A DNA stretch of 64,000 nucleotides from Iris pallida (Eukaryota; Streptophyta; Magnoliopsida; Asparagales; Iridaceae): contig JANAVB010007000.1 of the NCBI GenBank assembly GCA_029216955.1, positions 1,828,200 to 1,892,199 of the forward strand, read 5' to 3'. Below the pieces are notes generated by a model. The model was not told the DNA's origin. It did not search any database and was given only the letters and a program-made list of their open reading frames with translations. The position numbers were made by a program, and so were the translations under genes. This document shows positions 13,872 to 27,398 of the stretch, piece after piece. Within the stretch, counting starts at the first letter, position 1; every line of letters starts with the position of its first letter.

Positions 13872-14906
13872 TGTAGCTGCCCTTCCCAGAAAATTTAGAA
13901 TATTTTATTATTATTATTTATTTTATTGGAATGGTGATTTTAGATTTTATGAATAATTATTTAGTTAATTATTACGGCGGATGATTTTTAGCCATGGTTG
14001 AGTTTTGAGGTACAAGACGAATAAGCATCATGGCACGGATAGTGCAATGGCGTGCTTTGACTAGTGTATTAGCCCTGGTAGGGAAGGCCGAGCAATAGTG
14101 ATGTCCTAACTAGAAAAACCAGGCCAAGTTGCGACTTAACCCTTACCGATGGTTTATACATTTAGTAATTGTATTATTGAGTTTAAGGGGACCCGGTCGT
14201 ACCGAACTAGTCCAGATTGGACCCAAAGCAAGCCCAAGCCCATGTAGTCATGCGGTACGTCCAAGGACAGTCGTATCGATGGAATTTGGTATGAGGATGT
14301 TGTAATTCGTTATAATGGTTTAATGAATGTTTCCTAGGTATTCGTAATATAAATATTATAAATATTATTATGAGTGTTATTCGGTGACTATTGTAAAAAA
14401 AATGGGTCTTTGTATATTCTGGAGATTTGGACGGTATGCAATGGCATATACCCATTATTGAGTTATTGAATTTGTCATTATTATTATACCTATTTTATTG
14501 AGGGTAATATTATATAATATTATTTTATTATTATGGGTTATATTAATTTTGCCAATTAAATATTATTATATATAGGTAGGAATATATATAGTGATATAAA
14601 TAATAGGAATATACGTAGTGACATATTATATGGATAAATATATATAGTGAGATATGTGTGTTTACAAATACAGACGTATATGTGTGAATATAAATATAGA
14701 TATAGATATATATGTGTATATAGATATATTGTGTATATATATATGTATAAATATATATATTGTTTATGGGTATATGTGTATTCATATATAAATAAACATT
14801 ATGGTATATATATATACGTATAGTATGTGTGTGAATATATATACAAATATAGATGTACGAATCTATATATAAATATACATATATTAGTGAGAATAAACAA
14901 TATAAT

Positions 14907-14916
<10 letters not shown>

Positions 14917-14968
<52 letters not shown>

Positions 14969-14975
14969 TAATTGT

Positions 14976-15021
<46 letters not shown>

Positions 15022-15028
15022 ACAATTA

Positions 15029-15091
<63 letters not shown>
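14917..15091. repeat. (AT)n palindrome, about 175 bp
   Basis: AT repeat interrupted by two reverse-complementary 15-mers, GAATAATTGTAGATA at 14966 and its complement ending at about 15033, so the whole block can fold into one long hairpin. Confidence 0.85.
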
Positions 15092-15092
<1 letters not shown>

Positions 15093-16651
15093 TATTAGTA
15101 AAGAATAAGAATAAGAAAAAAAGGGGGATAGGAAACTTTAGCAGTTGGCCTACAGGGCCAATTTCCCACGCTCTCAGCCCATGCCTGCATAACCCGACCC
15201 CACCCCCTTTGCTATATTCGGCTGAACCGAATATATAGCTTTCGGATACAGAGAGATTGATCGAAGCCATCGAGAGAAACACTGAGAAAAACTCTTGCCA
15301 AACCCTAACACACCGACCCCCCTAGTCCGGCGATCCAACCGCCGTCGGCACGCCCACCGTGCACGGCCGGAGCCGCCGCGCACACAGTCGCGACCCGCGC
15401 GCGCGCGAGCGCATGACAGTAACGACAGCAGCAGGTGCTGCCCGAGACCGACTTCGCGATTGCTTTTCATCGCGCTCGGTCGACCAATGGTCGAACCGCC
15501 TTCGCAGGTAATCCGACAACCTAACCCTCTTTGTCTCCCTTCAAGTAGATGTAATTATTTAACGATGTACGCGTGGTAAATCGAGTGCCAAAACTCGAAA
15601 AAACTCGGCTTGCAAACAGATTAAAACCCAGTCCAAATACCTATGTAGGGAGGCCGTTTCTGGTCAAACCAATGACCAGTTTAGAATTCTGTTTGAACAA
15701 TTATTTAGACAGCATGTAGGACAACAAAACCCTTCAGATAGATTAATTTTTTGTTCACGGTATAATGAGTAAATGGATTGTAAAGTTACAGAAAAACCTG
15801 TTTTGAAAATCATAAAATTGTTCCACACGACGTGCGTCACGCCAATCGGGACGACGTGGTCGCGAACCGAAAGCATCGAAAGCTGCATAACGGTTTCGCG
15901 GTCGTGTGGGCTTTGGCGGAATTCGAATTGGTCTTGTGTGCGCGACGAATTTGATGCGTATCCGTCGAAATTTACCGTATCGTGCACTTTGCAAATTTTT
16001 CAATTACTTTGTGCACGCTCGGCAGATCGATACAAAACTTATGCCAACAGAACCGTATCATTTTTTTGGTCCTGTATGCCAAGTTTTGTCCAATTCTGAG
16101 ACAGTTGAATCGTACGTCGTTTTGCGGGCCCCACGGTCCCACTCAACGGACGATTTTGTGCACGGCCCGCCGGAATCCATCTTTGGACATACGGTTGGGT
16201 TCGTATCGGAAAACTAGATCCGTAGACATGTAGTTTGATGACTTTAGAGACCATTGACTCTGGCACGCTTTTCGGTGCAAAGCGGGTCCAACGGCGGACA
16301 CCGTTTTGGCCCAAAATTACCGTTTTGCTCCTGTGTCCAGAATTGGACTTAAGGACAGACAATCCTAGCTAATTTGACTATTCTAAAAACATTGGCAATA
16401 TTTATTTTAGCTTTCGGGGAATGTTGTACGTGTTTTGACTATTGTGGCACATTGAGTAGTTCAGACTGTCGGTTTCACCAGCACAGGACCACAGGCGAGT
16501 ACAGTTTATTGTCTGCATTTCGATATTAATTTTCACTATATTTTATTGGTTGGCCATTGGTTATGTGATTATTTTCTATCATAAATTGTTGAGTCGGGAA
16601 TAAGAAGTACCAAAGATATGTGATCTGACCATAGCCCGTGTTAGACATTGT

Positions 16652-16860
16652 AGCCCGTGTTTATTTTCTACAAGTAGTGTAGCCCGTGTTTATTTTCTAC
16701 AAGTAGTATAACCCGTGTTTATTTTCTTCAAGTAGTGTAGTCCGTGTTTATTTTCTGCAAGTAGTGTAGCCCGTGTTTATTTTCTGCAAGTAGTGTAGCC
16801 CGTGTTTATTTTCTGCAAGTAGACATTGTAGCCCGTGTTTATTTTTCATGCAAGTAGACC
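16652..16860 (+). repeat. 29-bp tandem repeat in the D LTR, about 7 copies
   Basis: Units starting 'AGCCCGTGTTTATTTTCT' begin at 16652, 16681, 16710, 16739, 16768, 16797 and, after a short insert, 16830. The related LTR at 6300-6430 has only a degenerate version ('ACCGTGTAGA'). Confidence 0.9.
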
Positions 16861-17392
16861 TCGTAGACCGTGCGGTGTAGTACCCCAGACCGATCACATA
16901 TCAAAGGTACTTCTAACAGTGGGGAAAGTATATGTGTCTATTTATCTACTATTGATTTTCTGTCTATTTTTACGGCTTTACTGTTTATTTTCAAAACTCA
17001 TGATTGATGTCTAACCTTTGTTTTATAGTCATTTTCTTTATTTGAAATTGCATTCAGTGAATTGTGCTCGTTCCATTCCTGACTGGAAACCAACATTTTC
17101 AGGTTAGCCGTGGATTCACTTAGCTTGGGGAGTGACGGGAATACTTGCAGACAAAAGCCTAGAGATTAGCTAGATAGTCGAGTTGTAGTCATTCAATTAT
17201 TTGTACAAGTTTATATTTTTCTGAAAATGTAAATCTTGTGATCATTGTAAGGTAAATTAATTTTTGTGAATGAGTATTATTTGTGATTTGGATCTTCATG
17301 GCCGTGACAGCGTTCTACCGCCGACACTGCGGTGTAGGCTGGCTTGGACACGTCTCGTATCCGTTTAAAAAAAATGGGTGCGGGTCGTGACA

Positions 17393-18987
17393 AGTTTTTG
17401 TGGTGGCCCATGCAGGTCAGTCTTCGCAAATCATGCGAACTCGTGATAGTACTTAAGTTAGTTGTACTATTGCTAGCCTGTGGCAAGAAAATGCTCATTC
17501 ACGAATTAAGATTAATTTAATTTAAGTGAATGACTAGGGCTAGGAGTCTCCTATACAAATTTATCGATGGGTAGTCTAGGCCATGCAATTTAGGATGAGG
17601 GTTATTAATTTTGATACCTTATCAGATCCCCATAGTTACACTATTACCTCTTGATAGGACGATATGATCCATTGTGGATAGATTATTCACTTGGTGAGAC
17701 AGGGCTTCATAGAAGTAATGATCTAACCTTGATAAATTGTGTAATTTCTTCTCTCTGCCTCCTAGACATTCCCTCATATTTTAGTCCAAATTGCCTATTT
17801 AGTTACCATTTTGCCCTAAGAATTATTATTACATAATTTCTGATTACGTTATCTATACACGAACCTCGGGTTAGTTTCGATTCAGGATTTTTCTCAATGG
17901 ATTGAATACACATGAAATAGATATTATAATATTGCATTTCTTTATCCTCAGTTAGTTCCTCCATGTTCAATCTTTTATTTAAGGGTTGTGACTGATATGG
18001 CAAATACTTACGCCTTATTTCATAGTCAACTTGTTTGAATCTCCAGCAGATTATGAGTTTTTATAGAGATATAGTTAAAGGAATGTTAGTTAACTCATAA
18101 TGGCGGACAGCAGCGCACTGTCGCCATTTAATTGAATTATGGAGACTATGGATTCACTGCAGCCAGCAGCGCACTGACGAGACACGACCCTAGAGTTGAA
18201 ATTTTTAAGGAAATTATAGGTTATAGAATATTCCTAAAACTATGGCTAGTGGTCCTCTTTGATCATAGTTACCCGGGTGTCGAAATAAGGTAGAGTATCT
18301 GATAGCATGTCACATCTGAACCACTAAACCAAGGGTTTACCGTAGCCCAATTTTACGGGCGAGGCGTAGTCCTCGGTGAAATGACTTCAGATGTGATTAC
18401 AAATTAAGGATACTATAGAGGATAGGACGGTACCCTATATGTTCTATAAGATCCGAAGCCAATAGTAGTGGAAGTTCTGTGAGATTGGGTAGCGTGTCTC
18501 CCGACCTAGCATTCCGTGGTCCTTGTGACCTATTGACGAGGATATTGTTTGACGCCAATAGGTTTACCTGGAATATGGAATTTAGAAGTCCATAACCCAT
18601 TAGTTGACCAAGGTCTTATGAATAAGAAGATAGTAGAATGACTTTATAAGCAAGAACATCAGGTAAGGTTTGATTCTCACAAAATTTGAACTATTTCTGC
18701 CTTCTTCAAAAATCTTGCATATTTGTATTTTGACTATCTTGACCAATACTGCTATTACAGCCTAGATTTGCAAGCTCACACTATTCTCGAGCTTGATTCA
18801 AGACATATGTTTAGTGGGGACGCCTAACTTATTGTCTAATCAGAATCAGTGTATTATGGTCTGATCAACTATGATACATTTGGTTCGCTCTTCGTTTAAT
18901 TACACTACGTGGATGGAGATATATAGGTATCTAAGATCTCATCCGCGACTGCTTTGACAATTTCTTTTGAATTAAAACATTCGCCCT
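17393..18987 (+). other. 5' interior of element D, no gene seen
   Basis: It starts with the 16-mer GTGGCCCATGCAGGTC at 17403-17418, at the usual primer-binding position, and then runs 1.6 kb without a recognisable gene. The last five bases (GCCCT, 18983-18987) are the left target-site copy of element A. Confidence 0.7.
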
Positions 18988-20406
18988 TGTTTGCCATAAA
19001 ATATAAAAGAACAGAACAATTATCGGAGGACCGGACTTTTACTTCACGTTACAAACTCGCTTGTACAAAGAAAGCCTAGGGACGAAAACCTAGGTACAGC
19101 AGTCTAAGTACAATTGTTTATTTTAGATTCTGGGGGGTGACGATAGAGGCTCGGGAAGGCGACGGCAGCCCTGCCTTACTCCTTGGACGATCGGTATGCA
19201 GCCTTGGCTCCTGTGAAAAGATGGTTGGCGTTGATGAAGAAATGCTCTTCTTGCTCTCCCTCTAATTGCTCTTCTGGCTTCTCTCTCTCTGTGTGTATTC
19301 TCTCTCTGACTATGGAGGGTAGCCTCTCTGTATCTACGTATTTCTCTCTGATATTGTATATATTTTTACAAGGGAATGGCACCTTGCTATTTATAATAGT
19401 GGGATGTGATCATTAGGGTTGCCAATGATTAACTCTTGGAGGTGGCAGCGGCCTGGGGATTGGTCAATCCAGGCCGTTCGTTTCTGATTGTGATGAATCC
19501 GAGCCATTACGTGTAGATTACACCAAATTCTATTAGCAATTAGTGCTGATTGGATAAATCTTCCTTATAATAATCTTCTGATATCTGCGAATAAATTAGA
19601 TCTATTCTTCTGCCACGTGTCCCAGATTATTGGGATTTGACCCGATCTTTAATGGCAGCAAATCTGAGGAATTAATCGGTTTAGGACACGTGTCCTAGGA
19701 GCTGCTGGGGGGATCTGGACCGCATGACGAGTGAGCCGCATATAAATTTGAGCCGCATATGGTTAAGTCCACGTGTCAGGGTTGCCTGGGCAGTGGCCCT
19801 CACTTGAGCCCTTGAACCACAGGGAAGTAATCCCTGTGGACCGTATAGGTACATATCCACCTGAGCCGCATAGACATGATCCTCTTGAACCGCATGAGAA
19901 TTCCTCGCTCGAGCCGCATGAGGCTTTCTTGGCCTGAGCCGCATAGGACAGATTCACTCTGAACCGTATGAGAAGTTTTTTGCTCGAGCCGCATGAGGCT
20001 TTCTTGACCTGAGCCGTATAGGATTTATTCTGAACCGTATGAGAAGTGAGCCGCATACGAACGCCCACGTGGCAAGGCCACGTGGCATTTTTATGGCTCT
20101 CGGGGGATTTGTGTCAGAGATCTCTTTTCTCTTCCCTAGAGATTCATCATTATGACAGAGTCATAATTACCTGCTTTTGTGTCAGGGCTGTCAACTTTTC
20201 AGAGGGGTCAGTCGTCAAAGCAATTAATGCAGCATGGGTCGGAGGGGAGCACTGTCAGGCCATGTGTCTTCTGAGCCGCATGGAATGCTTCGGGCCGCAT
20301 AGCTCCTTATGCCGCATGACTCCCTGAGCCGCATAAGTTTTCTGAGCAGCATGGATCTTTCCTGGCCGCATGAGTCATTTTTTTTAGTATTTTCCATGCT
20401 TCTACA
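18988..20406 (-). mobile_element. 3' LTR of element A
   Basis: Same length as the right LTR (59965-61383) and very similar. It has a minus-strand TATA box (TATAAATA, at 19388-19395) with the GCCGCAT cluster (19720-20371) upstream in U3. Many motif copies here read CCGTAT where the right LTR keeps CCGCAT. Small ORFs are motif artefacts. Confidence 0.92.
19720..20371 (+). repeat. GCCGCAT motif cluster, left LTR of A
   Basis: Irregularly spaced (roughly 15-60 bp) direct copies of [A/G]CCGCAT on the plus strand, several degraded to CCGTAT. It lies upstream of the minus-strand TATA box. Confidence 0.85.
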
Positions 20407-20491
20407 AGACCCCCTTCAAAGTTTTCAATTTGTAAAATTGAAATACTTTGAATAAGAAGCATGGCCGTGTCCTTCTAGCCGCATATGAAAT
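20407..20491 (-). promoter_or_regulatory. Polypurine tract of element A and short spacer
   Basis: Read on the minus strand, GAAGGGGGTCT (20407-20417) lies directly before the 3' LTR start TGTAGAAGC, where plus-strand DNA synthesis is primed. The spacer ends at GAAAT (20487-20491), the left target-site copy of B. Confidence 0.8.
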
Positions 20492-22559
20492 TGTGAGCAC
20501 CCTGAATTTCGGGTAAATTTTTTTTTCATTTTATTTTATTTTTCCTGATTATTTGGTTTTGATAAATATTTTATTTTATTTATTTATCTGTAAGTGTACT
20601 CTTTCATGCCATTGATATTTGGAGTATCAGGGATGTTCAATTCTGGAAATCTTCTTCACGAGTTTTGGAGTGGACACGATTACTTTCATGACGGTATATG
20701 GTGTCCCACCCAAACTTGTTCCCTTGTGCTCTTTCTGTTTCGCTGAACTTTGGGTCGATTTAGACCAATTGATTTTATTTATTTTTCCCACTCTTTTTCT
20801 TGATCATTTTCAGCGCGTTACCATGACATTTAAATTGGGAGCGCAAGACCAGTCAGTTTCTTGAAACCAACTCCTCATTGATGATCTACTCGAGACGCTC
20901 GTCACCCATGACCTTCGTGTCCCACTCAGACACGTCATTTTGTGCTCCATTTGATTCGTACAACTTTCCCGACACGTGACCCGATTTTATTTCAACTCAC
21001 GGTGTCACATTTATTTTCCAACTTGATTTGTGGGTCCCCTGTCGACCAAAATCTGTCGGCCCCAACTATGGACATGGCCCACTTTGAGCCTACTACCCGT
21101 CCGCCACTTGTGTCCCATTTATTGGAATCTCCATGTGCTACTTATTCACTCATGATCATCAACGTTTTAATTCGATTTTTGCTCAATGTCCAGTTTTGAT
21201 CCAATCCGGCTCCACCAAGCCCAGTCCAGCTCCATGTTGCCCTCCATCATGACTCCCTCATATTTCTTGCCCAAAAATATCAAGTACCCATTTAATATAT
21301 TTTTCTATATTTATGGGAATTTTCGTTGAATTAAATTCCATGGAATGACCCCCCATTTTTTTGCTATTAATTCTAGCTATTGATCCTCCTAACAAATCCT
21401 ACCCATTAAAAATCCTCCATAGAAACTTTTTCCTCACCCCTTGGCAAAGCACAGCCAGCCCTAAATTTTATGGAAGAATCTTTTCTTCCATTCTCTCTCT
21501 TCCCAATTAATACTACTCTTTCTTTCTCTCTCTCTCTAAACCAACAACTCAAAACAACAACAAAAACAAAGTAGTAGCCGACTTCTCCACCTCAAACCCG
21601 ACCCTGGCCAAGAATCACCCCACTTTACTCCGGCCACCCTTGGCCTCCTCCGTCGTGGTCGGCCCTCGCCGCCACTCCACCACCCGATATTCCCTCCTCA
21701 TCCTTCCTCCTCTCATCAACGTTCACGTCCACCATCACCATGGCCTTCGCGCAGCCATCACCACCATATCAGTCCGCCACCACCTCGTCGCTAGCCGCAC
21801 GGTTGCGTGCCACCCTCGCGGCCTCACCCCCTCGCCGCCGCGCGAACGAGCAGCGCACAAAACAGTGCACTGCAGCAGCAAACGGACAGCAGCGCGCCCA
21901 CTTGCGCGCGAGCGCCGACGAGTCGCCGCCGGCCACGCCGCCGTGGCCGTGGCCTCCCCCACGACGGGCGACTCCGGCGACCCCCCCTTGGGTCAGCGCT
22001 CCTCCTCCAGCGCGACGTATAGACGATTCGTGCGTTTTGCACGACGTTCCGTCGTGACGCGCGCGGGATCGAGTCCGTTTTGACGTTCCGTCGCAGCGAC
22101 TTCGTGCGCGTTTTTCCGGAGATCCGACCGTTGGATCGGCGATCTCTTTGCTCCGTCGCAATCTCGATATATCCACCTTCATCCCTGTCAATTTTCGTCC
22201 GTTAATTTTATTGTTTGATACATGAAAACCGGCCACCAAGTTGACCGTTTAAATTGTATTAAATTTGGACAGTTTCGCGGGGCCAACTTCGTCAGCTTGT
22301 ATCTCCTCCACCGCAGCTCTGTTTGGCATGCTACCAGTTCCGGTGCGAAGCCGGTATAACTCTCTTGCTACCCCTTCAGTTTCGTTTCATTGTGAGCTTG
22401 TTTGATTGGTTGAATTCGATGCCAAAGTTGGCCGTCCGAATTCGTAATTTCCAACTTGTAAAATTCCATTTTTGAACACGGGACTCCAGATTTCATTTCT
22501 GACACCACCATTAGACTTGTGTCATCGTTCTGGCATGTTTTCATATAAAATTTGTTAGA

Positions 22560-23040
22560 TTTGGAGAACTTGGGCCCGGGCACGTTTTTCGGTGCAAAGC
22601 GGGTCCCACTTTCTGGGTCAACGGGACTTTTTGACGCCGGCTCATCGGAATCCAATTCCGGAGATACCGTTGAGTTCGTATCGTCATTCTGGACTCGTTG
22701 ACATATAATTTGCTAGGTTTTGGTGGACATTAGGTCTGGCACGCATTTCGGTGCAAGTCGGATACCAATATCCGGGTCAACGGGTCATTTTGAGATCGGC
22801 TCATCGGAATCCAATTCCGGATATACCGTTGAGTTCGTATCATCATTCTGGACTCGTTGACATATAGTTTGCTGAGTTTTGAGAACTTTGGCTTCGGCAC
22901 GCATTTCCGTGCAAACCGGAATTCCAAGTTCTGGTCAACGGGCCAAAATGAGATCGGGTCAACGGAATCCAATTCTGGAGATACCGTTGGGTTTATATCG
23001 TCATTCTGGTTGCGTGGACATATAATTTGCTATATTTTAT
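22560..23040 (+). repeat. About 158-bp tandem repeat in the B LTR, 3 copies
   Basis: The start of each unit can be tracked by CGGAATCCAATTC at 22646, 22805 and 22963, each followed by a variant of TTCTGG...GACATATA. A degenerate earlier unit begins near 22490. The same array lies at about 29470-29950 in the 3' LTR. Confidence 0.9.
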
Positions 23041-23480
23041 AGACTTGTTTTCTTGCACGTTTTTCGGTGCAAAACGGCTCCGACACGGACACCGTTTTGA
23101 CCCGAAATTACCTTTTTGCCCTTGTGTCCAAATTGGACCGTTGGGTAGGCTATCCTAGCTGATTTGACCATTCTGGACACGTTGGCGATGTTCATTTCAT
23201 CGTCCGACAATGTTTGTTGATAATTTCTCTGAGTTTAACCTTTTTATAATTAATTAATAATTAATTCATATAGTGTTCGTATTTCGGGATTAGTACAACG
23301 AAACTGAGATCAGCCAATTCCAGTGATCTCACATCGCTGAAATTGACAAGTTGGATACGTAGATCACTATAATAAGATTATCAACCTTACCGATAATCTT
23401 TTTATCTCGATTTGCGTGCCGTAAGTTTCGACGTACAAATAACGAAGTACACTTTAATAATTAGATTAGATTTATCCTGT

Positions 23481-23580
23481 TTGACCAGAGTTGACCAGTT
23501 GACCCAAAGTCAACTGTAAGTCAACGCTTGACCTAGTTTGACTAGATCATTGACCGGAGTTGACCTAGAGTTAATTTGAC
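23481..23580 (+). promoter_or_regulatory. W-box cluster in the B 5' LTR
   Basis: Ten TTGAC cores in 100 bp (both orientations): 23481, 23491, 23499, 23509, 23520, 23528, 23538, 23550, 23560, 23576. TTGAC[C/T] is the WRKY-factor binding core. Repeated at 30395-30494. Confidence 0.7.
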
Positions 23581-24771
23581 TTAGAAGAACCTAGGATAAT
23601 GTAGATTAATTATAGAGATTCTTTTATTACAACTTGAAATCCCTTGTAACCTGTGTTGCTTTAAATAGGACTCTGTGGCTTTAGTGGGACCCCCTATACT
23701 TATCAGCTGTCCAGGTTATCGAGGCGAGTACATTCTCTGATCATTTCATATCCCGCTTAGAATTATTTTCTTGCTTTAAATTACTTTACTTGATACTGTC
23801 ACGTTGGTCACACGGATTGGTACTATATGGATCTTTTTATGAGATGTTATCCTCCTCGGGAGCATCGGATACTACATATTTTGTGCGTTTCACGAATCAT
23901 CACGTATCTCTATGCTTCCTCTGATTCACGAACCGCTTGTGACACATGTACTCTCATGTTCACAGAGCCTTCATGAATCTCCTTCACGTATCACTCATTT
24001 TATGAGCTATGTGAAGTTTCACGAACCTTAACATAACTTGAACAGATCTTTGTGTATCGATTGGGGATGGGGGAGTAGAAGTAGACATGTGAATATTATC
24101 CAAGTAGCTGTAGTCATGAATCACTTCCTTAGCTGTAGTCATGAACCTCCTATGCCATTCACATGTTTATATTTTACTCTGACTCACTAGTCACTATTAG
24201 CTCTCTATGTATAGTAGATATTTCTATTACAGTTCTCTCTCTGTTTACATGCTACTTTTCCTTCAGTATTTATATCTTACTTTACTGTATGATCATATTT
24301 TCTAACCTGCTATGAACTGTTGAGATGTATTGTGCTCGCTCCAGTCCTGATTGGACCTGTTTATAAATTTTACAGATAGCCTGGAGGTGCCTGCTAGCCT
24401 AGAGGAGACAGTAGAGGTTGTATAGATAGCTAGGGTTATTCATAGTTTATTTTCAGTCGTCTTGAGTTGTATTTTTGGATTACTGTATTTGAGTTTTGAG
24501 ATGTATTTCTGGGTTATGTATCTTAGACACTTAGACTTTTATCTCCTGTATTTATTTTGGGTTTCATGTTTTATCTATCTTCATCATGCTCTACCCTAGA
24601 TGTGATTGAGACTGTATCTGCTATGCCACCCCCGTTCGGGGAGTATAAACTGTTTAGTCTTATACTGTTAGATGCATTGAGACCTAGGACAGCGTTCTAC
24701 CGCCGACACTGCGGCGTAGGCTGGGCGTTGTTACGTCCTCGTGCCCTAACTCTAGGGTGCGGGTCGTGACA

Positions 24772-27398
24772 CGTTTTTAGTTGTGGCCCATGCAGGTCGA
24801 GACTAAAGTGTAGTGGTATTCGAACTAGAGTACCACTACAGCCTGCAGTAGGAATAGGATATATTTTGAAGATACTCAATCACAACTAGGATCCCTTGAG
24901 AGATTCCTGGGACGACCCTTGAGAATCTTATTTAAACTTCGATTTGAAAACTCTCCTTCCCTTGATTTGATTTATCTTTATTTTCTGTTGTCGGATTTGA
25001 TTTTGATGGATTATTGTTGAAATTGAGTTTGTACTTAACGAATTTGATGATGATTGATGAGTTTTGAATCTTGATGATAGATGTTGCATCCGAGTTTATA
25101 TTTGATGGATTTTATTCATTTTTGAATCTTGAGGTTCGTTGATAAATTTGATTTGATTTTGGATATTCATTGTTGATTTAAACTAATTTTTGTCAAGATA
25201 AAATTATATGGGCTAGGTCATCTAAGTATGGAAATCTAGTCTTATACGGTCACATTAGTCAGCATGGTGAGGACATATAGTCTGACTGGATATATTTCTC
25301 GGGTATGGGAATTTAAGGTTTTCGCAGCCAAGCTAGCGGCATCGCAAAAATATTAAATACCATGATTCTAGAGGTATGTGCCTAAGTCGAGGACTCTGTG
25401 ATTATTGTAGCCTTGCTTACTAGTATGACGAGGATTAGGGTACCATTATCTTGGACAGACGCATATGATTATCAGATTGTACCTTAAAAGTTTTCGAACA
25501 TGTTTCTCTACAATTGTTTCAGTCCTTCAAAAAAAAAGAATTATTAATTGTTTTATTTTGCCTTGCTTCCCATTATTTAACTTAGGAGTAACTTTAGCTA
25601 TTTTTATAAACCTTTGTGTAACTTCTTCTATGAATTTCTTTTTAATAAAATGAATCAATAATTTCTGCTAGACCTTATTTTGGATTGTTATTATAGTTCT
25701 GGTTTCAAAATAGTTTCCTCTTTTAAAACGGATAAGCAAAACAGATTTTATTACCATTTCTTCCCTGCCAATATTTTATTACCATCATTTCTTATCTTAT
25801 ACAACTATCCTGATTATATCAATTCCGCCTCGTGTCACATTCGGTCAGCTGTACTTGAAAACTCTTGAATCTTCATATCGTTTTTATCTGAGAAATGTTG
25901 AGGAAGTGACGTAAATTATCTAGGTCAAAAATGACGTGATTGGTTATCATATGATGATTTTGTAGGAATCAAAATATTGGATGTCATATATAATTTTTTT
26001 TTTTTTGAAATGGAGATGTGGTAAAGGTTTAAAAATGAAATCGAGGGATAAATGTTATTAATTTAGAAGCAATTGCAGAAAGTTTGGTTATGAGTAATTC
26101 ACGGATTTAGTTCAAAAAAAAAAAAACTAATGAGGATATTCAAGGTCAACCTAAATTTGAGGACTAGAAAGTCTTGGTTATTGATTCTGGAGAAACTTTT
26201 ACTCTGAGGCTATGTAGAAATTAGAAATGGAAGGCAGAATTTAATTGTATTTAATGATTTTGCAAAATTGAACTAGATATGTAAGAAGGTGACTAGAGAT
26301 AGGGAGAACACAAGAATTTTAAGTTGGAATATGAAGGTTGATTTATAAACAAGAATAAAATTGGTATGACATAGTGGTATTGGAGTTGAGTAAATACGAG
26401 ACTCGATTTAAACAAGTTCAAGGATTTCATAAACAGGATTTAGAGGTTTCAGATTTAATTTAGAACGAGGTAAAGGAATTTAGAAATTTTATTAAATGAA
26501 TAAGTGTCGACTCCTAAATAAGAGGGGTATGCTTCATGGAAAATATTTTAGAAGTTTGAAATTTTGTCTATGGTGATCATGGTAAAGGTTTAGATGACTA
26601 AAGGTTATAAAATTTCGATGATAGTTATATAGAGATTGATTTCATATTGGGACTTGAAAAAAAAAATATGATTTAGCAAATGACAGACTTGATGGTATTA
26701 GAGAGAGATGATTAACTTGACTCCTTATGAAATCTTCCCTTGTTTTTCTCCAAAGTGTTTTAATATCATTGAATCCTAGTTTCCTTAATCACGACCAAAT
26801 CGACTTCGATTATCTTTTCTTATCATAATTATATCTTGGTTGTACTTAATTTTGATTGTGACCCGAATTTCTATCCTTGTATGCTCGTTCTCAGACTTTG
26901 TTGAACCTGTCCTCCACATTGCCTAAATTTTAATTTTCCCAATTTGATCAACTTAGATCGTATCGAGAATAAATATTTTTAATATATATCGTGATTGGAT
27001 TTTTCATGCAAGTGACTTTCATTCTTAACTTTGATTTTAATTTTTTTTCTGAACCCTTTAAGGATAATTGGTAGTTACTTTCTTTATTTTTATGATAAGT
27101 ACCAGTTTTCACATAGGATGGTAGGCTGTCTTACAGTTTTGATGATTGTTATTTCTGTATCTTTTCTAAGTTAGCACTCTGGATTGCTTGTGTGTTTTGA
27201 TACCCTATGACCGATTCAGTTAGCATGACTAGTATACCTAGATGAGACTTTCACTACCACCATATGCCATGACCCTGGACGTTGTTCTTTTTGATGGTAT
27301 GTTTTGTTTAAGTTCTGGGACTTGATTGTGGGGGTTTGATCTAGAGAGAGTATGGACGTTTTAATTTCGAGGACAAAATTTTTATAAGGTGGGTAGGA
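24772..27398 (+). other. Interior of element B, no gene seen
   Basis: AT-rich, 2627 bp, no ORF above about 75 codons and no retroviral motif. It begins with GTGGCCCATGCAGGTC (24783-24798) and ends with a chromovirus-like tail and the GGTGGGTAGGA tract before the 3' LTR. Any movement must use proteins from another element. Confidence 0.8.

Larger units (their letters stand above)
13872..17392 (+). mobile_element. 5' LTR of element D (3521 bp)
   Basis: TG start at 13872, TGACA end at 17392. The first 390 bp match 63618-64000 nearly base for base. Inside: a long AT palindrome (14917-15091), a TATA-like ATATATAG (15231-15238), a GC-rich leader (15290-15480), a CGGTGCAAA block near 16270 shared with B, a 29-bp tandem repeat (16652-16860) and the conserved hairpin block (17312-17342). 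No credible gene lies in it. Confidence 0.88.
20492..24771 (+). mobile_element. 5' LTR of element B (4280 bp)
   Basis: Contains a plant-leader-like CT/CA-rich stretch (21480-21590) that suggests transcription starts nearby, a GC-rich block (21700-22100), a tandem repeat of about 158 bp (22560-23040), a W-box cluster (23481-23580), four TTCNNGAA sites (23889-24025) and the conserved hairpin block (24694-24724). The GC-rich ORF (21640-22083) is not conserved in the other LTR and is not called a gene. Confidence 0.9.

Noticed and set aside
17403..17418. Similarity of GTGGCCCATGCAGGTC to the anticodon arm of initiator tRNA-Met
   Set aside because: The likeness is in the sense orientation, not the complement needed for priming, and it is short; treated as chance.
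21640..22083. 147-codon GC-rich ORF in the B LTR
   Set aside because: A one-base difference in the other LTR (28555-28971) shifts the frame, and no domain is visible.
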